Shown here one piece after another: positions 10,387 through 19,159 of a stretch of DNA of 35,725 bases (positions are counted from its first letter, which is position 1; every line of letters begins with the position of its first letter). The DNA comes from Lacunisphaera sp. (GTDB lineage Bacteria > Verrucomicrobiota > Verrucomicrobiia > Opitutales > Opitutaceae): the NCBI GenBank assembly GCA_029945855.1, contig JAQSDJ010000109.1, positions 1 to 35,725 of the forward strand. The letters run 5' to 3'. The notes below the pieces were generated by a model that was not told the DNA's origin, ran no database searches, and worked only from the letters and a program-made list of their open reading frames with translations. Position numbers and translations under genes: made by a program.

Positions 10387-11937
10387 ATGCAACCCAACTT
10401 CTCAGTGAATATGGAAATCAAAGCCCGCGATCTGATCGCAGCCGGCTGGCACGAAGGCCGCCGACTGGGCCCGGCCTTGCGCCGTGCCCGCGATCTTGAG
10501 TCGTCGGGCCTGTCGCGCCCGGACGTGCTTACTCAGCTCGAAGCGGAATTCCCGAAGCAATTGGCCGTGATCCTGCCGCGCTATGAGCCGGCTCCATTGG
10601 CCGAAGCCATCGAGGCCGACACCCTGGAGGAGCAGGCCAATGTCGTCACGGCACGCGCGCGCATGCACGAGTTGCTCCACGTTCCCGTGGTTCAGCGCGG
10701 CGTCATCATGCCGGATGCCTGCCCAACGGGCGGTGGTCGCGCGACCATCCCGGTTGGCGGCGGCATCGAGGTTGCCAACGCGATCATTCCCGGAGCGCAC
10801 TCGGCCGATATCTGCTGCTCGATGTTCGCGTCCTTCTTTCCCGCCAATCATCCGGTTGGCGAAATGATGGATCATCTGCAGAAGGTGACGCATTTCGGGC
10901 CCGGCGGCCGCCCGCGCGGCTATCAACTGTCCTCGCCCGTCCTCGAGGAGCCGGTCTGGGACAATCCGTTCCTCACCGGGCTGCGCAGCCGCGCCCAGGA
11001 TTTCCTCGGCACCCAGGGTGACGGCAACCACTTCGCCTATGTCGGCCGCATCGAGTTTTCCGAGCCGCAGCGCGCCGCGATCGAAGCGGCCGGATACACC
11101 GACCTGTCCGACTGGATCACCCGCCGTGAAGGCAAGTTCAACGTCCTGGTGACCCACCACGGCTCGCGTGGTCTGGGCGCTGATCTCTACAAGCGAGGGC
11201 AGGTGGCCGCCCGCAAGTGGTGCGACGAAAACGCCAAGGACATTCCTGATGCGGCCGCCTGGCTGCCGGGCGACTCGCCCGAGGGCCTGGCCTATTGGGA
11301 CGCCCTGCAGTATATCAGCCGCTGGACGCGCGAGAACCACTCCTTGATCCACGCCGCCTTGCTGCGTCGTCTGGGGCAGCGCGCGCTCGTGCAGATCGGC
11401 AACGAGCATAATTTCGTCTGGAAGCGCGGCGACTCGTTCTTCCACGGCAAGGGCGCCACCCCGGCCTGGCGGGACACCGAGGGCCGTCCGCTGCTCGGCC
11501 TCATCCCGCTCAATATGGCGCGTGAAATCCTGCTCGTGCTCGGCTCGAACAACAACGACTACCTGTCGTTCTGCCCGCACGGGGCCGGACGCAACCTGTC
11601 GCGCTCGGCCATGCTGCGTCCCTACAAGGATGCCGAGGGCCTGATTGATCCGTCGCGCGTGCAGCAATCGCTGGCCGAAACCACGGCCGGGCTCGACATC
11701 CGCTGGTTCTGCGGCGGCCCCGACCTCTCGGAATCACCGCTCGGCTACAAGGACGCGACCAAGGTGAAGGCGCAAATCACGCGTTTCGGTCTCGCGACCG
11801 TTGTTGGCGAGATCCAGCCGCAAGGCTGCATCATGGCCGGCGAATCACCGGAGCCGCCATGGATCCGCGCCCGCCGCGAGAAGAAGGCCCGCCACAAGGA
11901 AGAACGTCGCGAAGGCCAGGCCGAGATCGAGACTTGA
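10387..11937 (+). CDS. rtcB: RtcB-family RNA ligase
   Basis: 516 aa from the ATG at 10387 (a second in-frame ATG is at 10411; the frame stays open further upstream only because it overlaps the sigma gene). RtcB joins 2',3'-cyclic phosphate and 5'-OH RNA ends through a guanylylated histidine with GTP and Mn2+. Family motifs: PDACPTGG (109-116), metal ligands in SADICCSM (139-146), GDGNHF (211-216), THHGSRGLG (256-264), GNEHNF (338-343), HGKGAT (353-358) and the guanylylation motif CPHGAGRNLSR with H398. The sequence diverges from the classical E. coli type (GDGNHF, GSNNNDY instead of GSMGT-SY), so it is probably a distinct RtcB subfamily. Its context with Ro60, Y RNAs and tRNAs strongly suggests repair of cleaved tRNAs. 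Confidence 0.92.
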   Translation: MQPNFSVNMEIKARDLIAAGWHEGRRLGPALRRARDLESSGLSRPDVLTQLEAEFPKQLAVILPRYEPAPLAEAIEADTLEEQANVVTARARMHELLHVPVVQRGVIMPDACPTGGGRATIPVGGGIEVANAIIPGAHSADICCSMFASFFPANHPVGEMMDHLQKVTHFGPGGRPRGYQLSSPVLEEPVWDNPFLTGLRSRAQDFLGTQGDGNHFAYVGRIEFSEPQRAAIEAAGYTDLSDWITRREGKFNVLVTHHGSRGLGADLYKRGQVAARKWCDENAKDIPDAAAWLPGDSPEGLAYWDALQYISRWTRENHSLIHAALLRRLGQRALVQIGNEHNFVWKRGDSFFHGKGATPAWRDTEGRPLLGLIPLNMAREILLVLGSNNNDYLSFCPHGAGRNLSRSAMLRPYKDAEGLIDPSRVQQSLAETTAGLDIRWFCGGPDLSESPLGYKDATKVKAQITRFGLATVVGEIQPQGCIMAGESPEPPWIRARREKKARHKEERREGQAEIET

Positions 11938-12116
11938 TAGGCCGTCATCTCGGTTGGCTGGTTGTGTTTTGCCGCGTGAGTGCAATCAGTCTTCGATTTT
12001 GGAAGGCGCGTCTGGGCGGATTTGAATCGCCTTGGGGGGGGTGTTTTCTATTGAGTCTGCCGCGTAGCCCGCAGGGGAAAACGCTCGCGTCAGAGCCATC
12101 CGCAATTCTTCCACCC

Positions 12117-12857
12117 ATGTTTCAACGCTTCACTAATCTCGTCCGTGGTTTTTTCAATGCGATCGCTTCCGGTTTCGAGAAGCGCAATCCCGAGCTTCTC
12201 CTGGAAAACGCCAAGGAAGATTTGCGCAAGAACGTCATCGCGATGCGCAATGGTCGCTCCCAACTGGCGGCGCAATCCGCAAGCCTCCAGCGCCAGATCG
12301 CCGAAATGAGAATCCGCGAGCGCGAGCTCGAGGGTCGCGTGCAGGTTTTCATCGACGCCGGTAAGGACGAGCAGGCGGGCGACGCGGCGCTTGAACTGCA
12401 GACGATCAAGGATGACCTCGCCAAGAATACCGATCAGCTGACTCAGAACGAGTCGGCCTACAAGGAATTCACGACGATGTGCGCCACGACGGAGAAGGAG
12501 CTGATGCGCAAGATCCAAGAATATGGGCGCATGATTTCCGAAGCAAAGGCCAAAGAGGCCGCCGCCGAGGCCGCGGAATTCATCAGTGGTGCCATCAGCA
12601 ATACCACGGGAGCGGGCGACAACCTCGACCGACTCAAAAACGTGGTGACGGAAAAACTCGACAGCGCGACCGGCCGGTTGCGCGCGGCGCAGGATACCTC
12701 GGGCTTCGCCAATGTGAAAGCCATGCAGGAGGAGAGGCAATTGCGTGCTTCCGCCGCCCTGGCCAGCTTCAAGGCAGCCAAGGGCCTCAAGGCGGCGACG
12801 ACCGCACCAGGCAAGACGGAGACGGCCAAGCCTACGATGACTTCCGAATCAGCCTGA
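12117..12857 (+). CDS. pspA: PspA/IM30 (Vipp1) family membrane-stress protein
   Basis: 246 aa, within the family range (220-260). It starts MFQRFTNLVRGFFNAIASGFE, an amphipathic membrane-binding helix typical of PspA. A long coiled coil (about 25-200) rich in Glu, Lys, Ala and Leu follows, with an Ala/Lys/Thr-rich low-complexity tail. PspA proteins are ESCRT-III-like and polymerise on damaged membranes. The start at 12117 gives the canonical N-terminal helix; the longer open frame upstream overlaps the rtcB tail. It begins a run of membrane-associated genes on the same strand, led by an AAA ATPase that could remodel PspA polymers as Vps4 does for ESCRT-III. The 179 bp before it hold no clear promoter. 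Confidence 0.88.
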   Translation: MFQRFTNLVRGFFNAIASGFEKRNPELLLENAKEDLRKNVIAMRNGRSQLAAQSASLQRQIAEMRIRERELEGRVQVFIDAGKDEQAGDAALELQTIKDDLAKNTDQLTQNESAYKEFTTMCATTEKELMRKIQEYGRMISEAKAKEAAAEAAEFISGAISNTTGAGDNLDRLKNVVTEKLDSATGRLRAAQDTSGFANVKAMQEERQLRASAALASFKAAKGLKAATTAPGKTETAKPTMTSESA

Positions 12858-13047
12858 GCGGACGCGGCTGTAGGGACTCTCCGAATGATAGCCGTCGCCA
12901 TTCCCTCCATCGCGTGGGGTTTGTGCGAAAAGGTGAAACGTGTAATAGCTCCGTGGGATTGTAGTATGTTGGAGCATCGATTTGCTGTAGGATTCATCCG
13001 CACATCCGGCTTTCCCGGACACCCTTTCCACAGTCCCATTCACTCGC

Positions 13048-14763
13048 ATGTCATCCTGGGTTGATACCATTCGCGCGCATTACGGCAGCGATTCGTCCCG
13101 TCAGTTCATTCTTTATGGCAACACCGAGGATATTTATTCGCTCACGTCGGCCAGAGGCCTGGGGAAACGCGAGACTCCACTGGTGCCGCTTTCCGACTAC
13201 CTGCAAAAGGAATTGCTGGGCGAATTTGAAGTGGTGATCGCTTACGGAGCCGCAACCGGCATCCAGGTGCTCAAGGGCAAGGAGCTGACGAGTCAGTGGA
13301 CGGAGATCGCCCGGTTAGGCAATGCGGTCACTCATCGTCAAGCCGCGGAAACACTCAAGGTGTTGCTGTTGTTCCTCGACCACCTCTCCGCCCAGCTCAA
13401 GAAGTCGATCAGCGCGGCCTGCATCATCGAGCACGCCGAATTGGTGGTGCCGAACGACGGCTCGCGCCTCCAGCAGGATGTCAGCACCACGGCGGCCATC
13501 ATCCGCTCGTGGAGCCAGCCCAGCCTGAACCAGTCATTCACCTTCACCTCGTTTCTCATCACCCGGAATCTCACGGAACTGAACACCCTGGTTAGTCAGA
13601 ATCCGCGGGCGGCCTTGGTCGAGGTGCCCATGCCTTCCGAGGGGGACATCCTGGGCGAATTGGAAAGGGATTCCGCCTACAAGCCCGTCCTCGGTGAATT
13701 CCAATCCGATCTCCCGGGCCTAGCCAAGCGGCTCGGCGGGGCGAATCTCCAGGGATTGATCCAAACCTTGCGGCTCGAAGCCTACAACAAACGCGTGATC
13801 ACGGGTCGGACGCTGGTCGAAATGCGCAAGAAGCTGGTCGAGCGCCAGGCCGGCGGCGGGCAGGAAGGCAAACGCGTGGTTGAGTTTCTCACCTCCGAGA
13901 AAACGCTGGACCAGCTTCTCGGTCAGCCGGCGCTCGTGGAACTGTTTCGCCAAGACCTTAAGTTATTGCGCGCCGGTCGCACCGACCTCTGTCCCATGGG
14001 TTATCTGCTGAGCGCGCCCGTTGGTTGCGGCAAGAATCATCTGGTCGAATGCCTTGCGGGTGAGGCGGGGATTCCCGTCGTGGTCATCAATAATTTCCGG
14101 GACCGGTGGGTCGGCAGCACCGAAGGAAACGTCGAGAACGTGTTCCGGCTCATCCGCGCGCTGGGCCAGTGTTTCGTATTTGTCGACGAAGCCGACCAGA
14201 CGTTGGGCAAGCGCGACAGCGGCAGTGACACGGGTAGCGGCGTCGACGGTCGTGTCTATTCCATGTTTGCGTCATTCATGGGTGACTCGCGCAACCAGGG
14301 TAAGGTCATCTGGCTCCTGGCCTCCAGCCGGCCCGACAAGATCGAGGTGGATTTCAAACGCCCTGGCCGCATTGACACGAAGGTGCCGATCTTCCCCTCG
14401 CTCACCGCTGAAGCCGGTTACTTTCTGCTGCGGACACTCCTGGCCGCCAAGAACATTGCCCTGCCCGAGGCCTTGCCGGCCGGCTTGGCCATACCGGATC
14501 TGCTGACACCCGGCGCGGCGCGCGCCTTGGTCGGCCAGCTGGCCCGGGAACTGGCTTTGGGGGCGACTGACGGAGGCGCGCCAGATCCGCTGGCGGCACT
14601 CACCGTCGTCCTCCGTAATTACTTTCCTCCGGTGCCGTTGGCGACAATCGCCTTTCAGATGCAGCTCGCGGTCAACGAGACGACCGATGCAAAGCTGATC
14701 CCCCCGGGGGTCCCGGTGAAGATTGCCCAATACCTTTCGGTCAAACCCCAGATCATCCCATGA
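13048..14763 (+). CDS. AAA-family ATPase (CDC48/FtsH-like core), PspA-associated
   Basis: 571 aa. The N-terminal 300 residues are a poorly conserved domain (QFILYGNTEDIYSL), perhaps a degenerate second ATPase-like fold. The C-terminal AAA core has Walker A APVGCGKN (323-330), Walker B FVFVDEAD (376-383) and the second region of homology ending KRPGRID with the probable arginine fingers. Walker A has N330 where Thr or Ser normally coordinates magnesium, which may weaken hydrolysis. Its 3' end overlaps the next gene by ATGA, so translation is coupled. Next to pspA, it is the best candidate for a PspA-remodelling ATPase. Confidence 0.85.
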   Translation: MSSWVDTIRAHYGSDSSRQFILYGNTEDIYSLTSARGLGKRETPLVPLSDYLQKELLGEFEVVIAYGAATGIQVLKGKELTSQWTEIARLGNAVTHRQAAETLKVLLLFLDHLSAQLKKSISAACIIEHAELVVPNDGSRLQQDVSTTAAIIRSWSQPSLNQSFTFTSFLITRNLTELNTLVSQNPRAALVEVPMPSEGDILGELERDSAYKPVLGEFQSDLPGLAKRLGGANLQGLIQTLRLEAYNKRVITGRTLVEMRKKLVERQAGGGQEGKRVVEFLTSEKTLDQLLGQPALVELFRQDLKLLRAGRTDLCPMGYLLSAPVGCGKNHLVECLAGEAGIPVVVINNFRDRWVGSTEGNVENVFRLIRALGQCFVFVDEADQTLGKRDSGSDTGSGVDGRVYSMFASFMGDSRNQGKVIWLLASSRPDKIEVDFKRPGRIDTKVPIFPSLTAEAGYFLLRTLLAAKNIALPEALPAGLAIPDLLTPGAARALVGQLARELALGATDGGAPDPLAALTVVLRNYFPPVPLATIAFQMQLAVNETTDAKLIPPGVPVKIAQYLSVKPQIIP

Positions 14764-15002
14764 GCATCAAAGCGACCAAGCTGCAGAAATCCGTCATCAA
14801 TTCCGGCAAGAAGATCGGCCTCTTGGTCGAGAAAGACGGCCCAACCGATCAGGCGATCAAGCGCAGCACGAAAGCCGCCGCCACGCTCGTCAATGATGGC
14901 GAGAAGCAGCTCAAACGCCTGGCGCGAGGAGCCCGGTCGACGGTCGACGAACTGCGCGCCAAGCTTCATGCCGCCACGGCGCCCCGCCCGGGAAAGAAAT
15001 AG
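14760..15002 (+). CDS. Small basic protein of unknown function
   Basis: 80 aa, Lys/Arg/Ala-rich, predicted helical (KLQKSVINSGKKIGLLVEK and DELRAKLHAATAPRPGKK). The start overlaps the ATPase stop by 4 bp, and the stop is 3 bp before the rhomboid gene, so it is in the middle of an operon. No family is recognised; it could be an adaptor for the ATPase. Confidence 0.7.
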   Translation: MSIKATKLQKSVINSGKKIGLLVEKDGPTDQAIKRSTKAAATLVNDGEKQLKRLARGARSTVDELRAKLHAATAPRPGKK

Positions 15003-15005
15003 GAC

Positions 15006-15605
15006 ATGAATCGGATCCGCCTGGGTGCGCCCTGGACGTTGCTGATTGCCGTCGGTTGCGTCGCCGGCACCTACCTGCCTGGGGCCGGCATGTTCGGCAT
15101 CAGCGGTGGCCTGGGCTCCCTGTTGCTGCCGCTGACGTGGCTGAAGCTATTCACCTGGCCATTCATTCACGCCGACACCGGGCACCTTTTGGGCAACATG
15201 ATGTTATTCTTGCTGCTGTCTCCCGGCCTGGAGGCAAAACAAGGTTGGGTCGAATATCTGTTCTGCCTGTTGCTCACGGCCGTGATCGTGGGCGTCGGAC
15301 ATCTTGCCTTTGGCCGCAGCGACACGGCTCTGGTGGGCGCCAGCGCATGGGTTTTCATGATGATCATCCTCGCGACCTTCACGGCGGGTGAAGTCCGCAC
15401 GATTTCCGTCCCGACCCTGATTGTGGCCGTGCTTTACGGCTGGCAGGAAATCAGGGCGGCAATGACCCCGAACCACGTCTCGCAATTTGCCCATCTGCTG
15501 GGTGGAGCGTGCGGTCTGGTCTACGGCCTGCTGGGCAGCGGCCATCGTCTCCCCGAAACCTCCGGCGCACTTTCCCACGGCGCCGATCGCATCCGGCCAT
15601 TTTGA
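15006..15605 (+). CDS. Rhomboid-family intramembrane serine protease
   Basis: 199 aa with about six hydrophobic segments. It carries the rhomboid signatures HADTGHLLGN (H55, H60, N64), GASAWVF with catalytic S113, and QFAHLLGG with catalytic H163, so it should be active. Rhomboids cleave transmembrane segments. In this operon a substrate could be the single-pass substrate-binding/OmpA protein encoded next. The start is 3 bp after the previous stop, indicating co-translation. Confidence 0.9.
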   Translation: MNRIRLGAPWTLLIAVGCVAGTYLPGAGMFGISGGLGSLLLPLTWLKLFTWPFIHADTGHLLGNMMLFLLLSPGLEAKQGWVEYLFCLLLTAVIVGVGHLAFGRSDTALVGASAWVFMMIILATFTAGEVRTISVPTLIVAVLYGWQEIRAAMTPNHVSQFAHLLGGACGLVYGLLGSGHRLPETSGALSHGADRIRPF

Positions 15606-15641
15606 TTCGCATAGAAACTTCGCCCAACCACAAATATCATC

Positions 15642-17261
15642 ATGAAAAAAGCCCTCATTGCTTTTCTTTTCCTGGGCCTGCTTGGCCTGGGTTATTGGCG
15701 CTGGCAGTCGCAGCAGAAGCCCGCGACTCAGGTCGCCTCGAACCCGTCGGCTCCGGCCGCAGCGACGGCACCCAAGGCACCGATCAAAGGCATCGCCTCC
15801 ACCCTCGACGAGCCGGCCGCGGTCATGCCGCCGGCGACCTATGCCTACAAGGACAACATCGTTGAGGTCGAACTCAGCGAGTATGCCGGTTACGCGGGCC
15901 TGATCTACGCCAATGGCGGATTGGAGCCGAACGAGAATTCGTATTTCTTCAAAACGCACGGCTTCAAGCTGAAGATCGCCCTTTCAGAATCCGAGAACTG
16001 GTCACCCCTGAACAGCGGCCGGCTGGCGGTCACGGCCACGACGGCTGATGTGCTGGCGGTCTACGCGAACCAGATGCAGGTCGTGGTGCCGGTCCAGACC
16101 TCCTACTCGCGCGGGGCGGACAGCATCGTCGTCCGGGAATCGATCAAGCGCATCAACGACCTGAAAGGAAAAATCCTTGTGGCCAGCCAGTTTGCTGAAT
16201 CCGAGTTCTTCCTGCGCTACCTGGCGCAGGAGGCGAACCTTCCCGTCTATAACCTCCAAGAGAGGGAAAAGCCGAAGTCCGACGGCGTGAATCTGCACTA
16301 TGCCGACGATCCTTTCATCGCCGGGGATGTCTTCGCGGCCAATCTCGATGAATACGCCGGTTTCGTCGGCTGGGAGCCGAAGGTGAGCGAGGTGGTGGAG
16401 CAGGCTCACGGGAAGGCCCATGTGCTCGTGGACAACCGCAATCTTCTGATCATCGCCGATGTCTTGATGGTCAACAAGGGCTTTGCCGCTCAGCACCCCG
16501 AAGTGGTGAAGGGATTGGTCGACGGCACGCTCTATGGCAACGATGTCGTGCGCACCGATCCCACCAAGGCGTTTGCCGTGCTCAAGAAGGCTTTCAAATG
16601 GGATGAAGCGGACAGCAAGGCGAACCTGGCGAAGGTGCATCTTTCCAATCATCCCGAAAACCTCGCGTTCTTTGGCGGGGCCGCCGATGCGGCCGGCAGC
16701 TTCAGTTCCATCTATCAAACCAGTCTCTACGCCTACGCGAACTTCGTGAAACACAACGTGGGGCCGGACCGGTTCATCAATACGCAGCCCTTGGAAGCGG
16801 TGAAGGACCATTACACCAAACAAGTGGCCAATATCGAACCGATCCGGACCACGCAGAACGCGGGCATCGAGGGAAGCCCCTTGCTCAGCCGCAACGTGCG
16901 GTTTCTGTTTGAGCCCAACTCCTATCAATTGGCGGAGTCCGCGCAAAATTCAAAATACTATGTCGATATCAAGCGCCTGCTGGATGTGAGTCCGGGCTCG
17001 ACGGTTCTGTTGCGTGGCCATGTTGACAATGGCCAGGTGGAGGATTTCCGGAAGAAAGGCGGCGACGCCCTGGTGCGGCGCATGGGCTTGAGCGCGGTGC
17101 AGCTCTCCCGCGACCGGGCCAATGCGGTCAAAAGCAAATTGATGAAGGACTATGGCATTGGGGCCGAACGGATCGAGATCGTCGGTCGCGGCTGGGATGA
17201 GCCGGTGGGCACCAGCGACGAGAACCGCCGCGTCGAGGTCTACTGGTTTACAGTCGAGTGA
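15642..17261 (+). CDS. Membrane-anchored substrate-binding protein fused to OmpA peptidoglycan-binding domain
   Basis: 539 aa. Residues 4-20 (ALIAFLFLGLLGLGYWR) are a single N-terminal membrane anchor, followed by an Ala/Pro linker. About 65-400 resemble the solute-binding fold of ABC transporters of the NitT/TauT or phosphate type. About 415-539 are an OmpA-like domain (NVRFLFEPNSYQL, LLRGHVDNG, LSRDRANAVKSKL, RIEIVGRGWDEPVG, NRRVEVYW) that binds peptidoglycan. It probably bridges membrane and cell wall in the PspA/AAA module. No ABC permease is nearby, so it is more likely a sensor or scaffold than a transporter part. Confidence 0.85.
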   Translation: MKKALIAFLFLGLLGLGYWRWQSQQKPATQVASNPSAPAAATAPKAPIKGIASTLDEPAAVMPPATYAYKDNIVEVELSEYAGYAGLIYANGGLEPNENSYFFKTHGFKLKIALSESENWSPLNSGRLAVTATTADVLAVYANQMQVVVPVQTSYSRGADSIVVRESIKRINDLKGKILVASQFAESEFFLRYLAQEANLPVYNLQEREKPKSDGVNLHYADDPFIAGDVFAANLDEYAGFVGWEPKVSEVVEQAHGKAHVLVDNRNLLIIADVLMVNKGFAAQHPEVVKGLVDGTLYGNDVVRTDPTKAFAVLKKAFKWDEADSKANLAKVHLSNHPENLAFFGGAADAAGSFSSIYQTSLYAYANFVKHNVGPDRFINTQPLEAVKDHYTKQVANIEPIRTTQNAGIEGSPLLSRNVRFLFEPNSYQLAESAQNSKYYVDIKRLLDVSPGSTVLLRGHVDNGQVEDFRKKGGDALVRRMGLSAVQLSRDRANAVKSKLMKDYGIGAERIEIVGRGWDEPVGTSDENRRVEVYWFTVE

Positions 17262-17304
17262 TCCGGCCAGAGCACGCGGACCACTCCCTTTGCCGTCTTT
17301 TTCG

Positions 17305-18000
17305 ATGAAGCCTCTTTTATCCCTGCTGTTGATCGGGATGTTCACGGGAGTTTGTTTTTGCCAATCAACCGGCGCCGCAGCCGGAGCGGGTTCGCCGATG
17401 GCCGCAGACGATTTCGAGGCCTTGGGCATGAAGGTGAGCGTGACGATCGTCTTCGACACCTCGGGCAGCATGAAAGAACGCAACAAACTGGCGATGGCCA
17501 AGCAGGCCTTTAGCTGGTGGTTGGAAAATGCGCCCAAACAAACGATCGTGCGTTGGTCGCTCTGGGCCTTCGATGCCCGGCAACGCGACGGCATCAACTT
17601 GGTGGATCGGAAGGCCAACGCGATCGATGAGGTGCAGGCGAAAATCGACCGCTTTGCCGCCAACGGCGGAACACCCCTAGGGAAGACCATCACCAAGGTA
17701 ACCCGCATCATCGATGCCGAAAACCGGAAGGCGGAGGAGGGCAAGGCCGACATTCTCCGCCAGATCGTGCTGATTTTCACCGATGGGCAGGACTCGGACC
17801 TCCGCGTGCCCGCCATGCAGGCCACCATCCTGCGCCTGCGCGATGCCGGGGCGGAGGTGTTCTCCATCGGTTATCAGGGCGAGGGGGATTATCTCGCCAA
17901 GGTGTCGGACAAATTCATCATGGTAGATGACGAGAAACAGCTGAAGTCTGGTCTCTCGGAGTTCACCTATTTTATCGAAAAATCAGCCCCCCTAAAGTGA
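17305..18000 (+). CDS. Secreted von Willebrand factor A domain protein
   Basis: 231 aa from the ATG at 17305, which gives a signal peptide (MKPLLSLLLIGMFTGVCFCQS). The VWA domain spans about 45-225 with an intact MIDAS (FDTSGSM, then NGGTPLGKT and FTDGQDSD), so it should bind a metal and mediate protein contacts outside the membrane. It starts 43 bp after the OmpA-fusion gene and ends one base before the next ATG. The longer frame that opens at 17152 overlaps the previous gene and is not used. Confidence 0.85.
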   Translation: MKPLLSLLLIGMFTGVCFCQSTGAAAGAGSPMAADDFEALGMKVSVTIVFDTSGSMKERNKLAMAKQAFSWWLENAPKQTIVRWSLWAFDARQRDGINLVDRKANAIDEVQAKIDRFAANGGTPLGKTITKVTRIIDAENRKAEEGKADILRQIVLIFTDGQDSDLRVPAMQATILRLRDAGAEVFSIGYQGEGDYLAKVSDKFIMVDDEKQLKSGLSEFTYFIEKSAPLK

Positions 18001-18001
18001 C

Positions 18002-18847
18002 ATGAGTCTCTGGCAACGATTGTCGCGGGCCGCGCCGTATCACGCGCATTTCTTTGCCTCGACGAACCATGCTTGGGTGCTCCTCGTCACGGTCGGAGTC
18101 GGCGTCGCGGTCGCCACCCCCCTTTCCGTGGTCGCAGGCATCGCCGCTTACGGCCTGGGCATGATTTTCCTGCCGGATCTTGCGGTTTTCCGCAGGGGCG
18201 TTGATGCCAGGAGCGAGGCCGAAGCCGCGGCCCGGCAGCAGGAGGAGTCCTCGGCCAAGGAACACGTGCGTTCAACCCTCCTGCAGAAACTGTCCCCCAA
18301 GGTCCGGGCCCGGTGGCAGAACTTCTCGACTCTGTGCCTGGAACTTCAGGCCAAGCTGGCCGCCGCCGGCAGCGACAGCCTGATGCAGGAGAACTCGCTC
18401 GCCAAGGTTGCCGACAGCCATCTGCTGCTGCTGGCGATGGATGCAGACATTCGCGGCTACCTGGATTCGGCCGAGAGTTCGACCGCCCTGAAAACACGAG
18501 CCGACGACATTCAGGCGGAGATCGACCGGTTGCACAAGCGGACTGACCTTTCCGAGGTGGAACAACGATTGGTGCTGTCCAAGGAGGAAACACTCCGGAA
18601 TCTCCAGCAACAGGCGGAGCAGGCCAAGCGCATGCAGTTGAATCTCGAGCTGGCCCAGTCGGAGCTACAGCGGTTGGAAAGCCAAATATCATTCCTGCGT
18701 GCCGAACTCATTTCGACCCCGGCGAATCAATTGTCGAACCGGTTGGGCGAAACACTTATTCAGGTCGAAGCATCCCAGCGCGTGTTACAGGAAGGCGGGA
18801 TGGTCAACGCACCGGACCTAAACACGCTGTTGGGCGAAAGCGCATGA
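18002..18847 (+). CDS. Membrane coiled-coil protein of unknown function
   Basis: 281 aa. Two hydrophobic segments at about 24-42 and 44-62 (AWVLLVTVGVGVAVATPL and VVAGIAAYGLGMIFLPDL) form a hairpin. A mostly helical cytoplasmic part follows, with a coiled coil at about 160-235 (LNLELAQSELQRLESQISFL). No known family. As last gene of the PspA/AAA run, it may anchor PspA or the ATPase. Confidence 0.78.
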   Translation: MSLWQRLSRAAPYHAHFFASTNHAWVLLVTVGVGVAVATPLSVVAGIAAYGLGMIFLPDLAVFRRGVDARSEAEAAARQQEESSAKEHVRSTLLQKLSPKVRARWQNFSTLCLELQAKLAAAGSDSLMQENSLAKVADSHLLLLAMDADIRGYLDSAESSTALKTRADDIQAEIDRLHKRTDLSEVEQRLVLSKEETLRNLQQQAEQAKRMQLNLELAQSELQRLESQISFLRAELISTPANQLSNRLGETLIQVEASQRVLQEGGMVNAPDLNTLLGESA

Positions 18848-19085
18848 ATTCGGTCGAGTGAAAAGAAGGCCTGCCATAAGGACGCGCCGCGAAGGGCAAA
18901 CCGAGGCGGAAGAAGGACATCACTGACGCCGGAATGAGCGAGATCACCGCGCCTGCTGGCCTCGTGGTTCACTCCTTGCCTCGGGTGTAACCCAAGGGGC
19001 GCGACTTAGGCATCCCGCGACATTTCTCTGTAATATCATTGTAGGGTAGCGCTATGCGCGAGGAGGGGTGCCGATCAAAATAGAT

Positions 19086-19102
19086 AGTGTATGTTAGACA
19101 CT
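19086..19102. promoter_or_regulatory. Palindromic operator 1 (probable NrtR box)
   Basis: AGTGT-N7-ACACT, a 5-7-5 inverted repeat in AT-rich DNA. The centre is 32 bp (three helical turns) from operator 2, so two dimers would bind on the same DNA face. NrtR regulators bind palindromes in their own promoters; this half-site is compatible. Confidence 0.65.
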
Positions 19103-19117
19103 TTATGCTTGCCTCTT

Positions 19118-19134
19118 AGTGTTTTTATCACACT
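19118..19134. promoter_or_regulatory. Palindromic operator 2 (probable NrtR box)
   Basis: Second AGTGT-N7-ACACT, with identical half-sites and a different spacer (TTTTATC). It ends 25 bp before the NrtR-type start codon, so occupancy would block transcription of that operon. Confidence 0.65.
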
Positions 19135-19159
19135 TTGATGCTCAATCCCTACAGCACCC

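Larger units (their letters stand above)
18848..19159. other. Intergenic regulatory region before the NrtR operon
   Basis: 312 bp without a gene. The left part holds no recognisable feature; the right part carries the two palindromic operators listed separately. AT content rises sharply after 19020, consistent with a promoter. Confidence 0.6.

Noticed and set aside
10402-11667. 421-codon minus-strand frame
   Set aside because: Antisense shadow of rtcB without family features.
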